Below are positions 44,497 to 56,410 of a stretch of DNA of 64,000 nt, piece by piece (position 1 is the first letter of the stretch; each line of letters starts with the position of its first letter). The DNA is from Candidatus Bathyarchaeia archaeon. Lineage in GTDB: Archaea > Thermoproteota > Bathyarchaeia > Bathyarchaeales > Bathycorpusculaceae. The stretch covers positions 524,490 to 588,489 of the forward strand of contig JAVZEV010000001.1 in NCBI GenBank assembly GCA_038873195.1, given 5' to 3'. The notes below the pieces were generated by a model. The model was not told where the DNA came from. It saw nothing but the letters and a program-made list of their open reading frames with translations, and ran no database searches. Position numbers and translations under genes: made by a program.

Positions 44497-46005
44497 ATGA
44501 GTAGCGAACCCATAGAAAGAAGAGTTTCCTATCTTGGCGATAGGCTTAGAGGAAGACGCTGCCAAATATGCGGAAAAGAATATTTCGAATTTAGAGACTA
44601 CTGCGGAAATTGCGGAAGAAAAAGCTTCGGAAAAATGGTTGACATAGACCTTTTCTACGAGAAGGGCAAACTTGAAATATGCACACTTGTGAATGAGCCA
44701 ACAAACAAATTCACAAAACTGGGAAGTTACATTTACGGAATAGTTTCATTTCACGATGGGAAAATACGGGTTCCGGGCAGACTGACGGATCGCATGATAA
44801 AGCAAGGGGAAAACATTGATTTTTCGGTTTTGGAAGGAAGAGAAGTTGTTCCAAGGTTTAGAAGGCGTTATTCAGTGGATAGAAGCGACGTTATTCCAAC
44901 AATTTCTTTGGCGTTCACCTTCGCAGACGAATATTACCCCTACCAAGAATACACTGTGGCAAAACCTAACAAGGAATACGACAATCCAGGAATAGTTGGC
45001 TACGGAGTTTACACGTCAAAGTTTAGGATAAGGGAAGGAAACATTGAACGTTCAGTACCGTTCATTGACGAAGACTCCATAACTGCGGCTGTAGAAGCTG
45101 GAAAAACAGCACTGATTCATTCAGGCGTTGACAGTGCGCTTGTCGGCAAAATATACGTGGGCTCCGAATCTAACCCTTACGCTGTCAAGCCCATCGCTTC
45201 CAAAGTGGCACAAGTGCTAAAATTGGGCGAGGAATGTGAAGATGTGCAGGGAGTAGACGCTGTCGACACGGAGTTTGCATGCAAAGCTGCAACAAGCATG
45301 TTTAAAGACGCAGCTTCGCTTGTAAGTTATCCCAAATCAAACATCCAATACGCCATGACCATAGGCACTGACAATTCTCAAGCGGCACCAAGAGACTGCC
45401 CCGGAGGCGAGTTAGACCTTTTCGTCGGCTTCGGCGCTTGCGCTTACATTTTTGGAAAACATGATGTCATAGCCGAGATTGAAGGGTGGTACTCGTGCAC
45501 TTCGGACACTCCGGATTTCTGGCGAAGAGACGGCGAACCGTACCCAATGCACGGTGGACGCTTTACCGGAGACCCAGCTTACTTCAAACACATCAGAAAG
45601 TCAGCAAAGAAATTGATGGAACGGCTTAGCTTGCAAATCAGTGACATCGACTATTTTGTTGCTCACCAGCCCAACGTTCAGTTTCCAGTACGCATCGCGA
45701 AGGAGCTTGGATTTAAGGAAGAACAGTATTTGCCTTCATTGCAAGTGGCAAAGTTTGGCAATACGTATTCTGGTTCTTCGCCTGTTGGTCTTGCGGCAGT
45801 CTTGGACATTGCTAAACCTGAAGAGCGCATTTTAATTGCGAGTTATGGTTCTGGTGCTGGCAGCGACGCTTACTCGCTTGTCACTACGAGTCAGATAACG
45901 GATAAACGGAAACGGCAGAAGTTGACGGTTAAGTATCAGGCGGAAAATCCGTTCTTGGAATATGTGGATTACACAACGTATAGAAGATTAAAACTTGGAA
46001 TGTAA
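44497..46005 (+). CDS. DUF35 (zinc ribbon/OB) fused to HMG-CoA synthase-like enzyme
   Basis: A 502-residue two-part protein. Residues 1-150 form a DUF35-type zinc ribbon with Cys22, Cys25, Cys36 and Cys39 and an OB fold (ICTLVNEPTNKF, GIVSFHDG). Residues 160-500 are a thiolase-fold HMG-CoA synthase with Glu224 (GSESNPYAV), Cys262 (EFACKAATS) and His390 (VAHQPNV), so the catalytic triad is complete. In archaea the HMG-CoA synthase, thiolase and DUF35 scaffold are normally separate polypeptides of one complex; here DUF35 is covalently attached. It starts 3 nt after the thiolase. It probably makes a 3-hydroxy-3-methylglutaryl-type acyl-CoA, by mevalonate or another route. Confidence 0.82.
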   Translation: MSSEPIERRVSYLGDRLRGRRCQICGKEYFEFRDYCGNCGRKSFGKMVDIDLFYEKGKLEICTLVNEPTNKFTKLGSYIYGIVSFHDGKIRVPGRLTDRMIKQGENIDFSVLEGREVVPRFRRRYSVDRSDVIPTISLAFTFADEYYPYQEYTVAKPNKEYDNPGIVGYGVYTSKFRIREGNIERSVPFIDEDSITAAVEAGKTALIHSGVDSALVGKIYVGSESNPYAVKPIASKVAQVLKLGEECEDVQGVDAVDTEFACKAATSMFKDAASLVSYPKSNIQYAMTIGTDNSQAAPRDCPGGELDLFVGFGACAYIFGKHDVIAEIEGWYSCTSDTPDFWRRDGEPYPMHGGRFTGDPAYFKHIRKSAKKLMERLSLQISDIDYFVAHQPNVQFPVRIAKELGFKEEQYLPSLQVAKFGNTYSGSSPVGLAAVLDIAKPEERILIASYGSGAGSDAYSLVTTSQITDKRKRQKLTVKYQAENPFLEYVDYTTYRRLKLGM

Positions 46006-46056
46006 GCAAACTTTAATAGTGATAGAATAACAAGTTACCAGCGGAGTCTAAACTAA

Positions 46057-47220
46057 ATGTCCGCAAAAGAAGTACTCAGAGTCATATACGCACCACATAA
46101 AGCATTCAAAGAAATAATCCAAAAACCCGGATACAAAGGACCAATAATAATTATGGGATTATTTGTGTTGTCTTTTGCAATCTTTTATTATGTTCTTTCT
46201 TCGAGAGTTTATTATGACCAGACAGCGCCACAATTGTCATCAACAGAATTCGATAAATGGACAGAAGACGTTACCCTTTGGAATTCAAGTGCGGTTGTAT
46301 CAGAGAATAACATGGACTACATTAAAGGCAGCTATTATGGAAACAAAAGTATTCAGTTCCATCTTGAAAATGAAACTCAGATTTCTATGGAATTAAAAAT
46401 TCCAACCTCTTTAAACTGTCTGGGCGCTGACGGTTATGCGAATGTGTCGTTTAGAGTGAAAATAGTTGAACCGAAAACTAATCCATCTAACTTAAGCATT
46501 TATTTGTTCTCGGCGAACACCACTGATAACTACTTTTACCATTCCATAACAGACGGCGTCGCTGAAGCAGGAATCTGGAACAACAAAACAATTCTGCTGA
46601 GCGAATTTACAAAGGTTAATAATGCCGACTGGAGCGATATTACTGGTTTAAAACTTGAATTGGCATGGAATACAAATGAGAACATCACCGTTCTGATTGA
46701 CGGACTCTTCTTTCACGGCGTTTATAAATCCGCACTTGAAATGAATGGAAGCGGAATCCTAGTTAATTCCGTAATAAGCGGATTCATGCAGTTCACTATA
46801 CAATGGACCATACTCGGCATCTTCTTATACTTACTTTCAAAATTGTTTAAAGCACAACCCGTTTGGAAAAGTATGCTTACAATATCCGGATTTGCCCTGA
46901 TAACGTTCTTTCTACAGAATTTAATCATCACGGGAGTAGTTCTTGCTTATCCAGAAACGCACTTTTCTCTTCAAACCCTAGGCGGAGTCTCCGGAGAAGG
47001 ATGGACAGTTGACGCCCAAAATTTCCAGTCCATTCTAACTATTCGATATGACATTTTAGACAGGATAGTATACTATGTTTGGATTGTAGCTTTGTGCGCT
47101 ATTGCGCTTCGATTAATGTTTGCGTTTTCATGGACGAGGAGCATTTCTATCTCCATTCTAAGCAGCTTGATTAGTATGCTAGCATTTCGCCTTATAATAT
47201 ATGGAACGGTTTGGCTCTAG
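46057..47220 (+). CDS. Yip1-like membrane protein with extracellular beta domain
   Basis: A 387-residue protein. The N-terminal segment EVLRVIYAPHKAFKEIIQKP and first helix match Yip1-domain proteins of archaea. Between the first helix and four C-terminal helices lies a 190-residue Asn/Thr-rich beta domain (EFDKWTEDVTLWNSSAVV, ISMELKIPTSLN, ITVLIDGLFFHG) resembling a carbohydrate-binding jelly roll, predicted outside the cell. It is upstream of a MacAB-type transporter (92 nt), possibly the same system. Role unknown. Confidence 0.6.
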   Translation: MSAKEVLRVIYAPHKAFKEIIQKPGYKGPIIIMGLFVLSFAIFYYVLSSRVYYDQTAPQLSSTEFDKWTEDVTLWNSSAVVSENNMDYIKGSYYGNKSIQFHLENETQISMELKIPTSLNCLGADGYANVSFRVKIVEPKTNPSNLSIYLFSANTTDNYFYHSITDGVAEAGIWNNKTILLSEFTKVNNADWSDITGLKLELAWNTNENITVLIDGLFFHGVYKSALEMNGSGILVNSVISGFMQFTIQWTILGIFLYLLSKLFKAQPVWKSMLTISGFALITFFLQNLIITGVVLAYPETHFSLQTLGGVSGEGWTVDAQNFQSILTIRYDILDRIVYYVWIVALCAIALRLMFAFSWTRSISISILSSLISMLAFRLIIYGTVWL

Positions 47221-47312
47221 TTTAGACTTGGTTGTTGACAACGGAATCTGATGACGTCAACAAGATAAAGTTAAATAGTTAAGCAAAATTTTTGAGTTTG
47301 CGTTGATAAGGC

Positions 47313-48017
47313 ATGAAAGCTCTGCTTGAAGCTCGCGATGTTAAGAAAGCTTACAGAATGGGCAAAGTGCTTGTTCCTGCTTTGCGTGGAATAAGTTTTG
47401 AAGCCAAAGAAAGTGAATTCTTAACAATTTTCGGACCTTCTGGCAGTGGAAAATCAACATTGCTACATTTAATTGGAGGGTTAGACCGTCCTGACGAAGG
47501 AGAAATCTTCATTGACGGCTTTAACATTCTTGAGCTAAGCGGTGACAAGCTGGCTGAACTTCGTTTGACTAGGATAGGGTTTGTTTTTCAATTTTTCAAT
47601 TTATTACCCAGATTGACTGCATTGCGTAATGTTGAGTTGCCGCTCACGATTGCAGGTGTGCAAGAGAAAGAAGCGGTGGAAAGAGCAAAGGAGATGCTAA
47701 CACTTGTGGGACTTGAAACTCGCATAAACCATAAACCCACAGAACTAAGCGGAGGAGAACAACAACGCGTAGCAATTGCACGGGCGTTAATAAATAATCC
47801 AAAAATCGTGCTAGCCGACGAACCAACTGGAAATCTCGACACAAAAACAGGTTGGGAAATAGTCCAATTAATGAAAAGGCTAAACGAGGAAAAAGGACAA
47901 ACTTTCATAGTTGTCACTCACGACCCGCACATTGCAGAAACTGCAGACCGCATAATACACCTTAAAGACGGCTTAATAGAAGCAATAAAAGAAGCACCCA
48001 GAGGGAACAGGCAATGA
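47313..48017 (+). CDS. ABC transporter ATP-binding protein (MacB/LolD type)
   Basis: A 234-residue ATPase with Walker [10 protein letters not shown] (residues 42-50), signature [15 protein letters not shown] and Walker [13 protein letters not shown], followed by the switch His in VTHDP. The MacB/LolD subfamily fits the [20 protein letters not shown] segment. It overlaps the permease start by 4 nt (ATGA), so it forms a two-gene exporter or mechanotransmission system with it. The cargo may be lipids, peptides or drugs. Confidence 0.9.
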   Translation: MKALLEARDVKKAYRMGKVLVPALRGISFEAKESEFLTIFGPSGSGKSTLLHLIGGLDRPDEGEIFIDGFNILELSGDKLAELRLTRIGFVFQFFNLLPRLTALRNVELPLTIAGVQEKEAVERAKEMLTLVGLETRINHKPTELSGGEQQRVAIARALINNPKIVLADEPTGNLDTKTGWEIVQLMKRLNEEKGQTFIVVTHDPHIAETADRIIHLKDGLIEAIKEAPRGNRQ

Positions 48018-49282
48018 GGTTAAGCAAGATTTTAGCTATGGCATGGGAAAACATGACCCAGCGAAAACTACGCACATCACTAACCACTCTAGGCGTTGTG
48101 ATAGGCATAACAGCAATAATCGGCTTAGCATCTTTAGGCGAAGGATTCAGACTTGGCGTAAAAGAACGCATGGAAGAAGGATTCGAACTAAATGTTCTGA
48201 TAGTAATCCCCGGAAGCTTCACATCAGGACTTAGAGGAGGCTTTACACCGCAAGATGTTGCAAACATTCGGGAAAACGTTACAGGCATAGAAGTGGTCAC
48301 TCCAATAATAACGTTGCCGCAGGCAAAATTGAATAACACACAAACAAACGAAGGTTTAAACGCTATAACAGTGGGCGCAGTGAATTTTTCAGAAATAAGC
48401 CAAATCTTTCCAGACCGCTTTGTCCCATTGGCGGGAGAATTACCAAGTCAAGAAGAAAACGACACTGTTGTTTTAGGATTTAGAACTTGCTATCTGAATG
48501 ATGTAACACCGGTTGTCAATGTGGGCGAAAATGTAACTTTGCAAATTGACTTTTCTGGAATGCCAGTAAATAAAACTCTTCAAGTTGCTGCAATACTAAA
48601 CAAGGGCGGAACTTCGGGAATCACAAATTTTGATTACTGGGCATTCATACCATTAAATGCGGTGCCAGCTCCAAACAATGAAACGTACAACATAATCTTA
48701 GTCAAAGTTTCCGACACGGAAAAATCAGAACAAATCGCGAGAGATATAGAAAACACTTTTGAAAATCCCTATTCCATAAGCATACTTGTGCCAATAGCTT
48801 TCATGCGTCAAGTAGACCGAATTCTAAATTTTGTTCAACTGTTTCTGATGGCTATAGCCTCAATCTCCTTGCTTGTCGCAGGAATAGGCATAATGAACAT
48901 AATGACGGTTTCAGTGATGGAGCGAACCCGCGAAATCGGAATTTTAAAGGCTATCGGAGCGAAAAGCCGAACTGTGCTAGGCATGTTTCTCGCTGAAGCT
49001 GTGCTGATAGGAATAATAGGCGGCTTGATAGGCATGTTTACTGGGTATGGAATTTCCTACGGACTAGCCTATATGCTGTCAAGTTTTATGCAGCCGCAAC
49101 AACAGCAAGACACTCTTTTCAGAACACCCGAAACCCGTGGAATGAACATAAACCCGGTTTTTTCGCCCGAATGGACGATAATAGCCTTCGTCTTCGCAAT
49201 CATCGTGTGCATAATCTTCGGTTTGTACCCCGCCAGAAAAGCAGCCAAACTAAACCCAGTTGAAGCTTTACGTTATGAATAA
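48014..49282 (+). CDS. ABC transporter permease (MacB/FtsX-like)
   Basis: A 422-residue permease with the MacB order: one N-terminal helix (TSLTTLGVVIGITAIIGLAS), a 230-residue extracellular MacB_PCD-type domain, and three C-terminal FtsX helices (near 278-302, 325-350 and 395-415). The conserved cytoplasmic loop MERTREIGILKAIGAKSRT precedes the second helix, and YPARKAAKLNPVEALRYE ends the protein. It works with the upstream ATPase. Confidence 0.88.
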   Translation: MRLSKILAMAWENMTQRKLRTSLTTLGVVIGITAIIGLASLGEGFRLGVKERMEEGFELNVLIVIPGSFTSGLRGGFTPQDVANIRENVTGIEVVTPIITLPQAKLNNTQTNEGLNAITVGAVNFSEISQIFPDRFVPLAGELPSQEENDTVVLGFRTCYLNDVTPVVNVGENVTLQIDFSGMPVNKTLQVAAILNKGGTSGITNFDYWAFIPLNAVPAPNNETYNIILVKVSDTEKSEQIARDIENTFENPYSISILVPIAFMRQVDRILNFVQLFLMAIASISLLVAGIGIMNIMTVSVMERTREIGILKAIGAKSRTVLGMFLAEAVLIGIIGGLIGMFTGYGISYGLAYMLSSFMQPQQQQDTLFRTPETRGMNINPVFSPEWTIIAFVFAIIVCIIFGLYPARKAAKLNPVEALRYE

Positions 49283-49419
49283 AAACTTAGCAAAATTTAT
49301 ATGGTTGAAGGACTTTTCTGCATGTAACTGGCCAACAACCAAAAACTCAAGTGACCAATACAAAGGCATGTGAGTTTTAAGGTGAAAGGCTGGTTCCGCG
49401 ATAAGGACGAAAACGTAAC

Positions 49420-49704
49420 ATGCCAAGAAGGCTGCCAGAAAAAACAAAAAATGCGCCAAGAAAACCGAGAAGATTTGGAAGCCAAAGAAGGTTCCGTCCA
49501 AGCAGACCGCTCTTTTCGATGGCGCCTGTCAAAGAGAACCAAGAAATAGAAGTTGTCATCGACGATATTGGAAGCAGAGGCGACGGAGTAGCTAGAATAC
49601 AGAACTTTTTGATTTTTGTTCCAAACAGCAAAATAGGCGAACGGGTTAAAGTCGTAATTCGCTCGGTGCATGAGAAATTCGCAGTCGCGGAAAGAATAGC
49701 TTAG
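49420..49704 (+). CDS. TRAM-domain protein with basic N-terminus
   Basis: A 94-residue protein: a 35-residue Arg/Pro-rich tail followed by a TRAM beta-barrel (EIEVVIDDIGSRGDGVARIQ, FLIFVPNSKIGERVKVVI). TRAM proteins bind RNA; stand-alone archaeal forms are RNA chaperones. It forms a cluster with an OB-fold protein and a second TRAM protein downstream. An overlapping 56-codon frame starting at a GTG near 49381 is an unlikely alternative. Confidence 0.8.
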   Translation: MPRRLPEKTKNAPRKPRRFGSQRRFRPSRPLFSMAPVKENQEIEVVIDDIGSRGDGVARIQNFLIFVPNSKIGERVKVVIRSVHEKFAVAERIA

Positions 49705-49717
49705 ACGGAGGACGAAT

Positions 49718-50008
49718 TTGAAAATAAAAGAATTGCGAAACGGCATGAAAAACGTTACAATAGAAGCCAAAGTAACAGAAAAATCTGACCCACGCGAGGT
49801 TCTGTCAAGATTCAAAGACGAAACATACAAGGTCGCAACAGCAATAATTGCAGACGAAACAGGCACAATAAAACTGACTTTATGGAACGAACAAATCAAC
49901 CAAGTAAACGTCAACGACACAGTCAAAGTGGAAAACGGATACATAACAAGCTTCCGAGGAGAAATCCAACTGAACATAGGAAAATACGGAAAACTAACAA
50001 TCGAATAA
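49718..50008 (+). CDS. Single OB-fold nucleic-acid-binding protein (RPA/SOSS-B-like)
   Basis: A 96-residue OB fold (MKNVTIEAKVTEKSDPREV, KVATAIIADETGTIKLTLWN, VNDTVKVENGYITSFRGEIQ) close to short archaeal single-stranded DNA-binding or RPA-like proteins. It begins at a TTG 13 nt after the TRAM gene with a GGAGG site upstream. It lies between two TRAM genes, so a role in RNA or ssDNA handling is likely. Confidence 0.8.
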   Translation: MKIKELRNGMKNVTIEAKVTEKSDPREVLSRFKDETYKVATAIIADETGTIKLTLWNEQINQVNVNDTVKVENGYITSFRGEIQLNIGKYGKLTIE

Positions 50009-50050
50009 CCGCGAATCAAATTTTATTTAACGCAATGAGAGGTGAAACGA

Positions 50051-50344
50051 ATGAGTGAAAGAAGAAGCTTCGGCCCAAGAAGAGGAGGATTCAGAGGAAG
50101 AGGTGGAGGAAGCAGATTCCCACCGAAACCAGTAGAAATAGGCAAAGAATACGAAGTTGACATACAAGAAACAAGCCGACGCGGCGAAGGAATAGCCCGC
50201 ATCCAAGGCTTAGTGACTTTTGTACCAAACACTAAACCAGGCGAACACGTCACGATAAAAATAACAAGGATAAGCAGAAGATTCGCAGAAGCCGAAGTTG
50301 TTGGAAAAGGAGAAGCGGGAACCGAAGAAAAAGAAGAAGAGTAA
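50051..50344 (+). CDS. TRAM-domain protein with Gly/Arg-rich N-terminus
   Basis: A 97-residue paralogue of the TRAM protein at 49.4 kb. An RGG-like tail (RRGGFRGRGGGSRFPPKP) precedes the TRAM barrel (EYEVDIQETSRRGEGIARIQ, LVTFVPNTKPGEHVTIKITR), and the end is acidic. The ATG at 50051 was chosen after GGTGA; a GTG three codons upstream is possible. RGG tails add RNA affinity. It ends the three-gene nucleic-acid-binding cluster. Confidence 0.82.
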   Translation: MSERRSFGPRRGGFRGRGGGSRFPPKPVEIGKEYEVDIQETSRRGEGIARIQGLVTFVPNTKPGEHVTIKITRISRRFAEAEVVGKGEAGTEEKEEE

Positions 50345-50410
50345 CCAAAAACTGTAGAATATTTCTTCTCAAAGTTTTTTCCAATCTCTGTTCTTTTCTA
50401 CTTTTAACAC

Positions 50411-50851
50411 TTATTTCTTTTTGAATAAAAGCCAGTTTTTCTGGTCTTTAAACCTCACTAGCACATATACGCCCTTCAGTTTGTTGCCGTTGATTTCCAC
50501 AATGAGCTTGTCTTCTTTGCGGTCTATCATTTTGTAAGTGCCTTTATCCCAGATTTCCACAGTACCCGCGCCATACTCGCCTTCAGGAATTGTGCCTTCA
50601 AAACTTGCATAGTCGACTGGATGGTCTTCCACTTGGACTGCTAATCTTCGAACACCAACCGTGAGAGGCGGCTCTTTAGGCACTGCCCAACTTTTCAGCA
50701 CTCCATCCATTTCTAAACGTAGGTCGTAATGCAAATGCGTCGCTGCATGTTTCTGAACAACGTAAATGTTTCCCTCACCCATTTTTACTTCACCCTTCGG
50801 CTCACTTGTCTTATCGAAACTCCGTTTTTTCCGGTACTTTTCAAGACTCAT
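50411..50851 (-). CDS. LigD-type 3'-phosphoesterase domain protein
   Basis: A 146-residue stand-alone version of the LigD phosphoesterase domain that trims 3'-ribonucleotides or 3'-phosphates at DNA ends. The metal-site region [20 protein letters not shown] holds the conserved His residues, and [20 protein letters not shown] and [11 protein letters not shown] follow as expected. No ligase or Ku gene is adjacent. Similar stand-alone domains occur in other archaea. Convergent with the TRAM gene. Confidence 0.85.
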   Translation of the reverse strand: MSLEKYRKKRSFDKTSEPKGEVKMGEGNIYVVQKHAATHLHYDLRLEMDGVLKSWAVPKEPPLTVGVRRLAVQVEDHPVDYASFEGTIPEGEYGAGTVEIWDKGTYKMIDRKEDKLIVEINGNKLKGVYVLVRFKDQKNWLLFKKK

Positions 50852-50962
50852 TTAGGAAATCGCCCTTAAATCCCTTTGATGCGTCGCCTTAAATGTAAAT
50901 ACTATAGATTATGGTAAAATCTTTATGCAAATTTCAATTAAATATGCAGTAAGGTGGATTGT

Positions 50963-51745
50963 TTGAGCCAAAGCGTTATGAAATTATGTTTCGACATTAA
51001 GGGGCAAACAGCAATAGTAACAGGCGCTTCTAGCGGATTAGGCGTAACATTTGCTGAAACACTCGCTGAGCACGGAGTAAACCTAGTGCTTGCCGCAAGA
51101 AGATACGAAAAACTTCTCAAAGTGACTGAAGACCTAAATAGAAAATATGATGTAAAAGTGGTTCCTGTAAAAACTGACGTGAGCCAAGAAGAACAAGTAG
51201 TCAACATGGTCAAAACAGCAGTAGAACAGTTTGGAAGTGTAGAAATTTTAGTTAACAATGCTGGCGTGGCAAGCTTAAGTCCTTCTGTTGAAATGAGCAT
51301 CGAAGAATGGAAAAAAGTAATAGACATAAATCTCACAGGCGTATTTTTATGCGCCAGAACAGTCGCACGGGAAATGATTAAGAAAAACTATGGAAAAATA
51401 GTAAACATAGCCTCAATTTACGGGGCAGTAGGAGACATTTTTCCAACAGCGCCCTATTATGCTTCAAAAGGAGCGGTAATAAACCTGACTAGAGCTTTAG
51501 CTATAGAATGGGCTCCATACAAGATAAACGTGAACGCTATCGCTCCGGGATTCTTCCTGAGCGAAATGACTGAATCAGTTTTCCGAGATGAAAAAGCAAC
51601 GGCATATATTCTTTCGAGAACGCCTTTAGGAAGGACAGGGGAACCATTAGATTTGAAGGCAGCACTCACGTATCTGGCTTCTCCAGCGTCTAACTATGTA
51701 ACTGGACAAACGATTTTTGTAGATGGAGGATGGACGGCACTATAA
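50963..51745 (+). CDS. Short-chain dehydrogenase/reductase
   Basis: A 260-residue Rossmann-fold oxidoreductase. The cofactor loop is TGASSGLG, followed by NNAGVASLS and the YxxxK site in APYYASKGAV. The Arg-containing AARRYEKLL after strand 2 favours NADP(H). It ends with the family segment YVTGQTIFVDGGW. Start TTG at 50963 is preferred because AAGGTGG lies 7 nt upstream; the Met at 50978 is an alternative. Substrate unknown. Confidence 0.82.
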   Translation: MSQSVMKLCFDIKGQTAIVTGASSGLGVTFAETLAEHGVNLVLAARRYEKLLKVTEDLNRKYDVKVVPVKTDVSQEEQVVNMVKTAVEQFGSVEILVNNAGVASLSPSVEMSIEEWKKVIDINLTGVFLCARTVAREMIKKNYGKIVNIASIYGAVGDIFPTAPYYASKGAVINLTRALAIEWAPYKINVNAIAPGFFLSEMTESVFRDEKATAYILSRTPLGRTGEPLDLKAALTYLASPASNYVTGQTIFVDGGWTAL

Positions 51746-51785
51746 TTTCATGCAGACTTTACGCGCTACTCAATCTTTTTGGTTC

Positions 51786-54675
<2,890 letters not shown>

Positions 54676-54719
54676 ATTCTCACCAACTTGAATTCGCTTA
54701 GGATAAAAATGGTTAGCTT

Positions 54720-54857
54720 TTATCCGCCTGTGGCTTTGTCGATGCCTATGCTGCATTCGCAGTTAGCGGATTCGCCGCAGTAGGGGCACACGCATTTGCA
54801 ATCGTCAATCGGGTAGCCACATCTTTCACATATAGGCTCCATTTTTTCCGATTTCAT
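54720..54857 (-). CDS. 45-residue Cys-rich zinc-ribbon protein ahead of korAB
   Basis: An ORF of 45 residues with eight Cys (ICERCGYPIDDCKCVCPYCG, then NCECS), enough for two zinc sites or an iron-sulfur site. It starts at the ATG 54857 and ends 44 nt before korA on the same strand, so it is likely the first gene of that operon. It may aid assembly or electron flow; unproven. Confidence 0.6.
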   Translation of the reverse strand: MKSEKMEPICERCGYPIDDCKCVCPYCGESANCECSIGIDKATGG

Positions 54858-54959
54858 TTGCTATTTCCCGTTTAGTATATCGTTTTTTGCAAAATTAAAA
54901 CTTGCGTAAAATTATGCTAAAAGCAAAAGAGGAGAAAAAAGGTGGGAGTAGTTCTGGTT

Positions 54960-55382
54960 TTACTTCAAGTCTTCAAACAAAGTCGTGAATGTGTCATGGT
55001 GTTCTTCTTCGTCTTTCAAAATGTTCATAAAGAGTATCTCGGTTGTTTGGTCTTTCTCTTTGCGGGCTTGCTCGATTATCTTCTTATAAAGCGCTATCGC
55101 GTTTTCTTCGTCCTTTATGTCGCGTTGTATCATCTGCTTAAGTGTTTTACCCACAACAATTTCAGTTGGCTTCGTTGTCGGTGTTTCACCCAAATAATAA
55201 AGTCTTTCAGCAATGGCTTCAGCATGCTTCATCTCGGTTATCGCTATCTTCTTTAACTCATCCTGCACCGCGAAGCCTTTAACGCCGCCCCATTGAACGT
55301 GTTGCCACATATACTGAATTGAAACTTGTAACTCTCTTGCTATGCCGTCATTCAACATTTTCAATAATTCTTTAGAAGCCAA
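54960..55382 (-). CDS. Ferritin-like diiron protein (bacterioferritin-like)
   Basis: A 140-residue four-helix bundle. Diiron ligands are visible in ELQVSIQYMWQH, EMKHAEAIAERL, DEENAIALYKKI and DEEEHHDTF, the ExxH pattern of ferritin-like and bacterioferritin proteins. It may store iron or detoxify peroxide. Single gene on the minus strand between korAB and a HAD hydrolase. Shorter than typical bacterioferritin (about 155). Confidence 0.85.
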   Translation of the reverse strand: MASKELLKMLNDGIARELQVSIQYMWQHVQWGGVKGFAVQDELKKIAITEMKHAEAIAERLYYLGETPTTKPTEIVVGKTLKQMIQRDIKDEENAIALYKKIIEQARKEKDQTTEILFMNILKDEEEHHDTFTTLFEDLK

Positions 55383-55504
55383 TTTTCTTTCACCTTATTT
55401 TGACAGATTGAATTACAGTTTTTGTTGTTCTTCTTATATTAAATTTTCTTAAATCACGTGGGAAAGGCTGGAAAGTTAAACGTTTGCAAACTTGATAAAG
55501 AAAA

Positions 55505-56251
55505 TTAGCGCACATATAATTCAGAAACTGAAGAAACAACAACATCTGCAACTTGCTCAAGCTTTTCTTTAGGAGTAAACCCAGTCAAAACGCCTATGCA
55601 CGCCTTTAGCTTCGCGTTTCTACTCATCTGCATGTCTGAAACGGAATCTCCAACAATAACAGTGTTGCTTGGCTTAGATTTCGTCTTTTTTAAGATTTCA
55701 AGCATCATGTCCGGAGAAGGTTTCCCATTCATCACATCGTCACTTCCAACTACTGCATCAAAAAGATGCGCTATCTTTAAGGTTTTGAACGATTTCACCG
55801 TGCGCTTGTGAGTGTCTGTGGAAGCAATTGCAAGCTTCAAGCCGCCTTGCTTTAACCGTTTAAGAGCGCTTTCGACGCCTTCTAAAAGAACTGAACCGTA
55901 AGGAGACCGCATTGAATCGTCAGCCTCATCATAAGCCCTCTGAACCGACCGTTTAGCATCACTCCACGGATAGCCATCCAAATAGAAAGCTGCAGCTGCA
56001 ATTAAAATCTCTTCACGTCTCGGAGCAGTTCCCAAAGGTCCACTGTGGTCTATTTTCTCATTTTTCAAATCAACGCCGACCAAATGCTCCCATAACTCAG
56101 AAACGGCCTTTCCACCATGCTTTTCAATTGCGTTTTTGCGTGCTTTAGCCAGCTCCAGCAACAACAAATGCTGATTGATAAGAGTGCCATTCTTGTCAAA
56201 AATCACCAACTCGCATTTTATCGTTTTGTTTCCTGCAACCAACTTTACCAT
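55505..56251 (-). CDS. HAD-superfamily hydrolase (phosphoglycolate-phosphatase-like) with DxN motif
   Basis: A 248-residue HAD protein. Motif I is IFDKNGTL: Asp19 is present but the usual second Asp is Asn21. Motif II is IASTDT, the Lys of motif III lies in GKPSPDMML, and motif IV is VGDSVSDMQMSR. The cap is a four-helix insert after motif I, as in PGP- and beta-PGM-like enzymes. The Asn would weaken general acid catalysis, so either a special substrate or reduced activity. No operon partner. Confidence 0.75.
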   Translation of the reverse strand: MVKLVAGNKTIKCELVIFDKNGTLINQHLLLLELAKARKNAIEKHGGKAVSELWEHLVGVDLKNEKIDHSGPLGTAPRREEILIAAAAFYLDGYPWSDAKRSVQRAYDEADDSMRSPYGSVLLEGVESALKRLKQGGLKLAIASTDTHKRTVKSFKTLKIAHLFDAVVGSDDVMNGKPSPDMMLEILKKTKSKPSNTVIVGDSVSDMQMSRNAKLKACIGVLTGFTPKEKLEQVADVVVSSVSELYVR

Positions 56252-56350
56252 GCGTTGCTCTCCATGCTTCTTTATTCTCGTTTCAAACGGGTGGTTATGG
56301 CAAGAGTCATCAAGAAAACTATTTATCCTTTAACCCGTCATGCCCTAAAC

Positions 56351-56410
56351 ATGATTAACAAGAATTCACTCTGTTTTGTAACTTATTGTGGTTTATACTG
56401 CAGACAATAG
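56351..56410 (+). pseudogene. Possible remnant of a DUF3795-type zinc protein
   Basis: The 19-codon ORF ends CFVTYCGLYCRQ, matching the start (YCGLYC) of DUF3795-like proteins, then stops. In another frame the sequence reads IDAHRWIKEQKERVKRG and SYSDWKTK before stopping near 56488. This suggests a decayed gene; the evidence is short. Confidence 0.3.
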
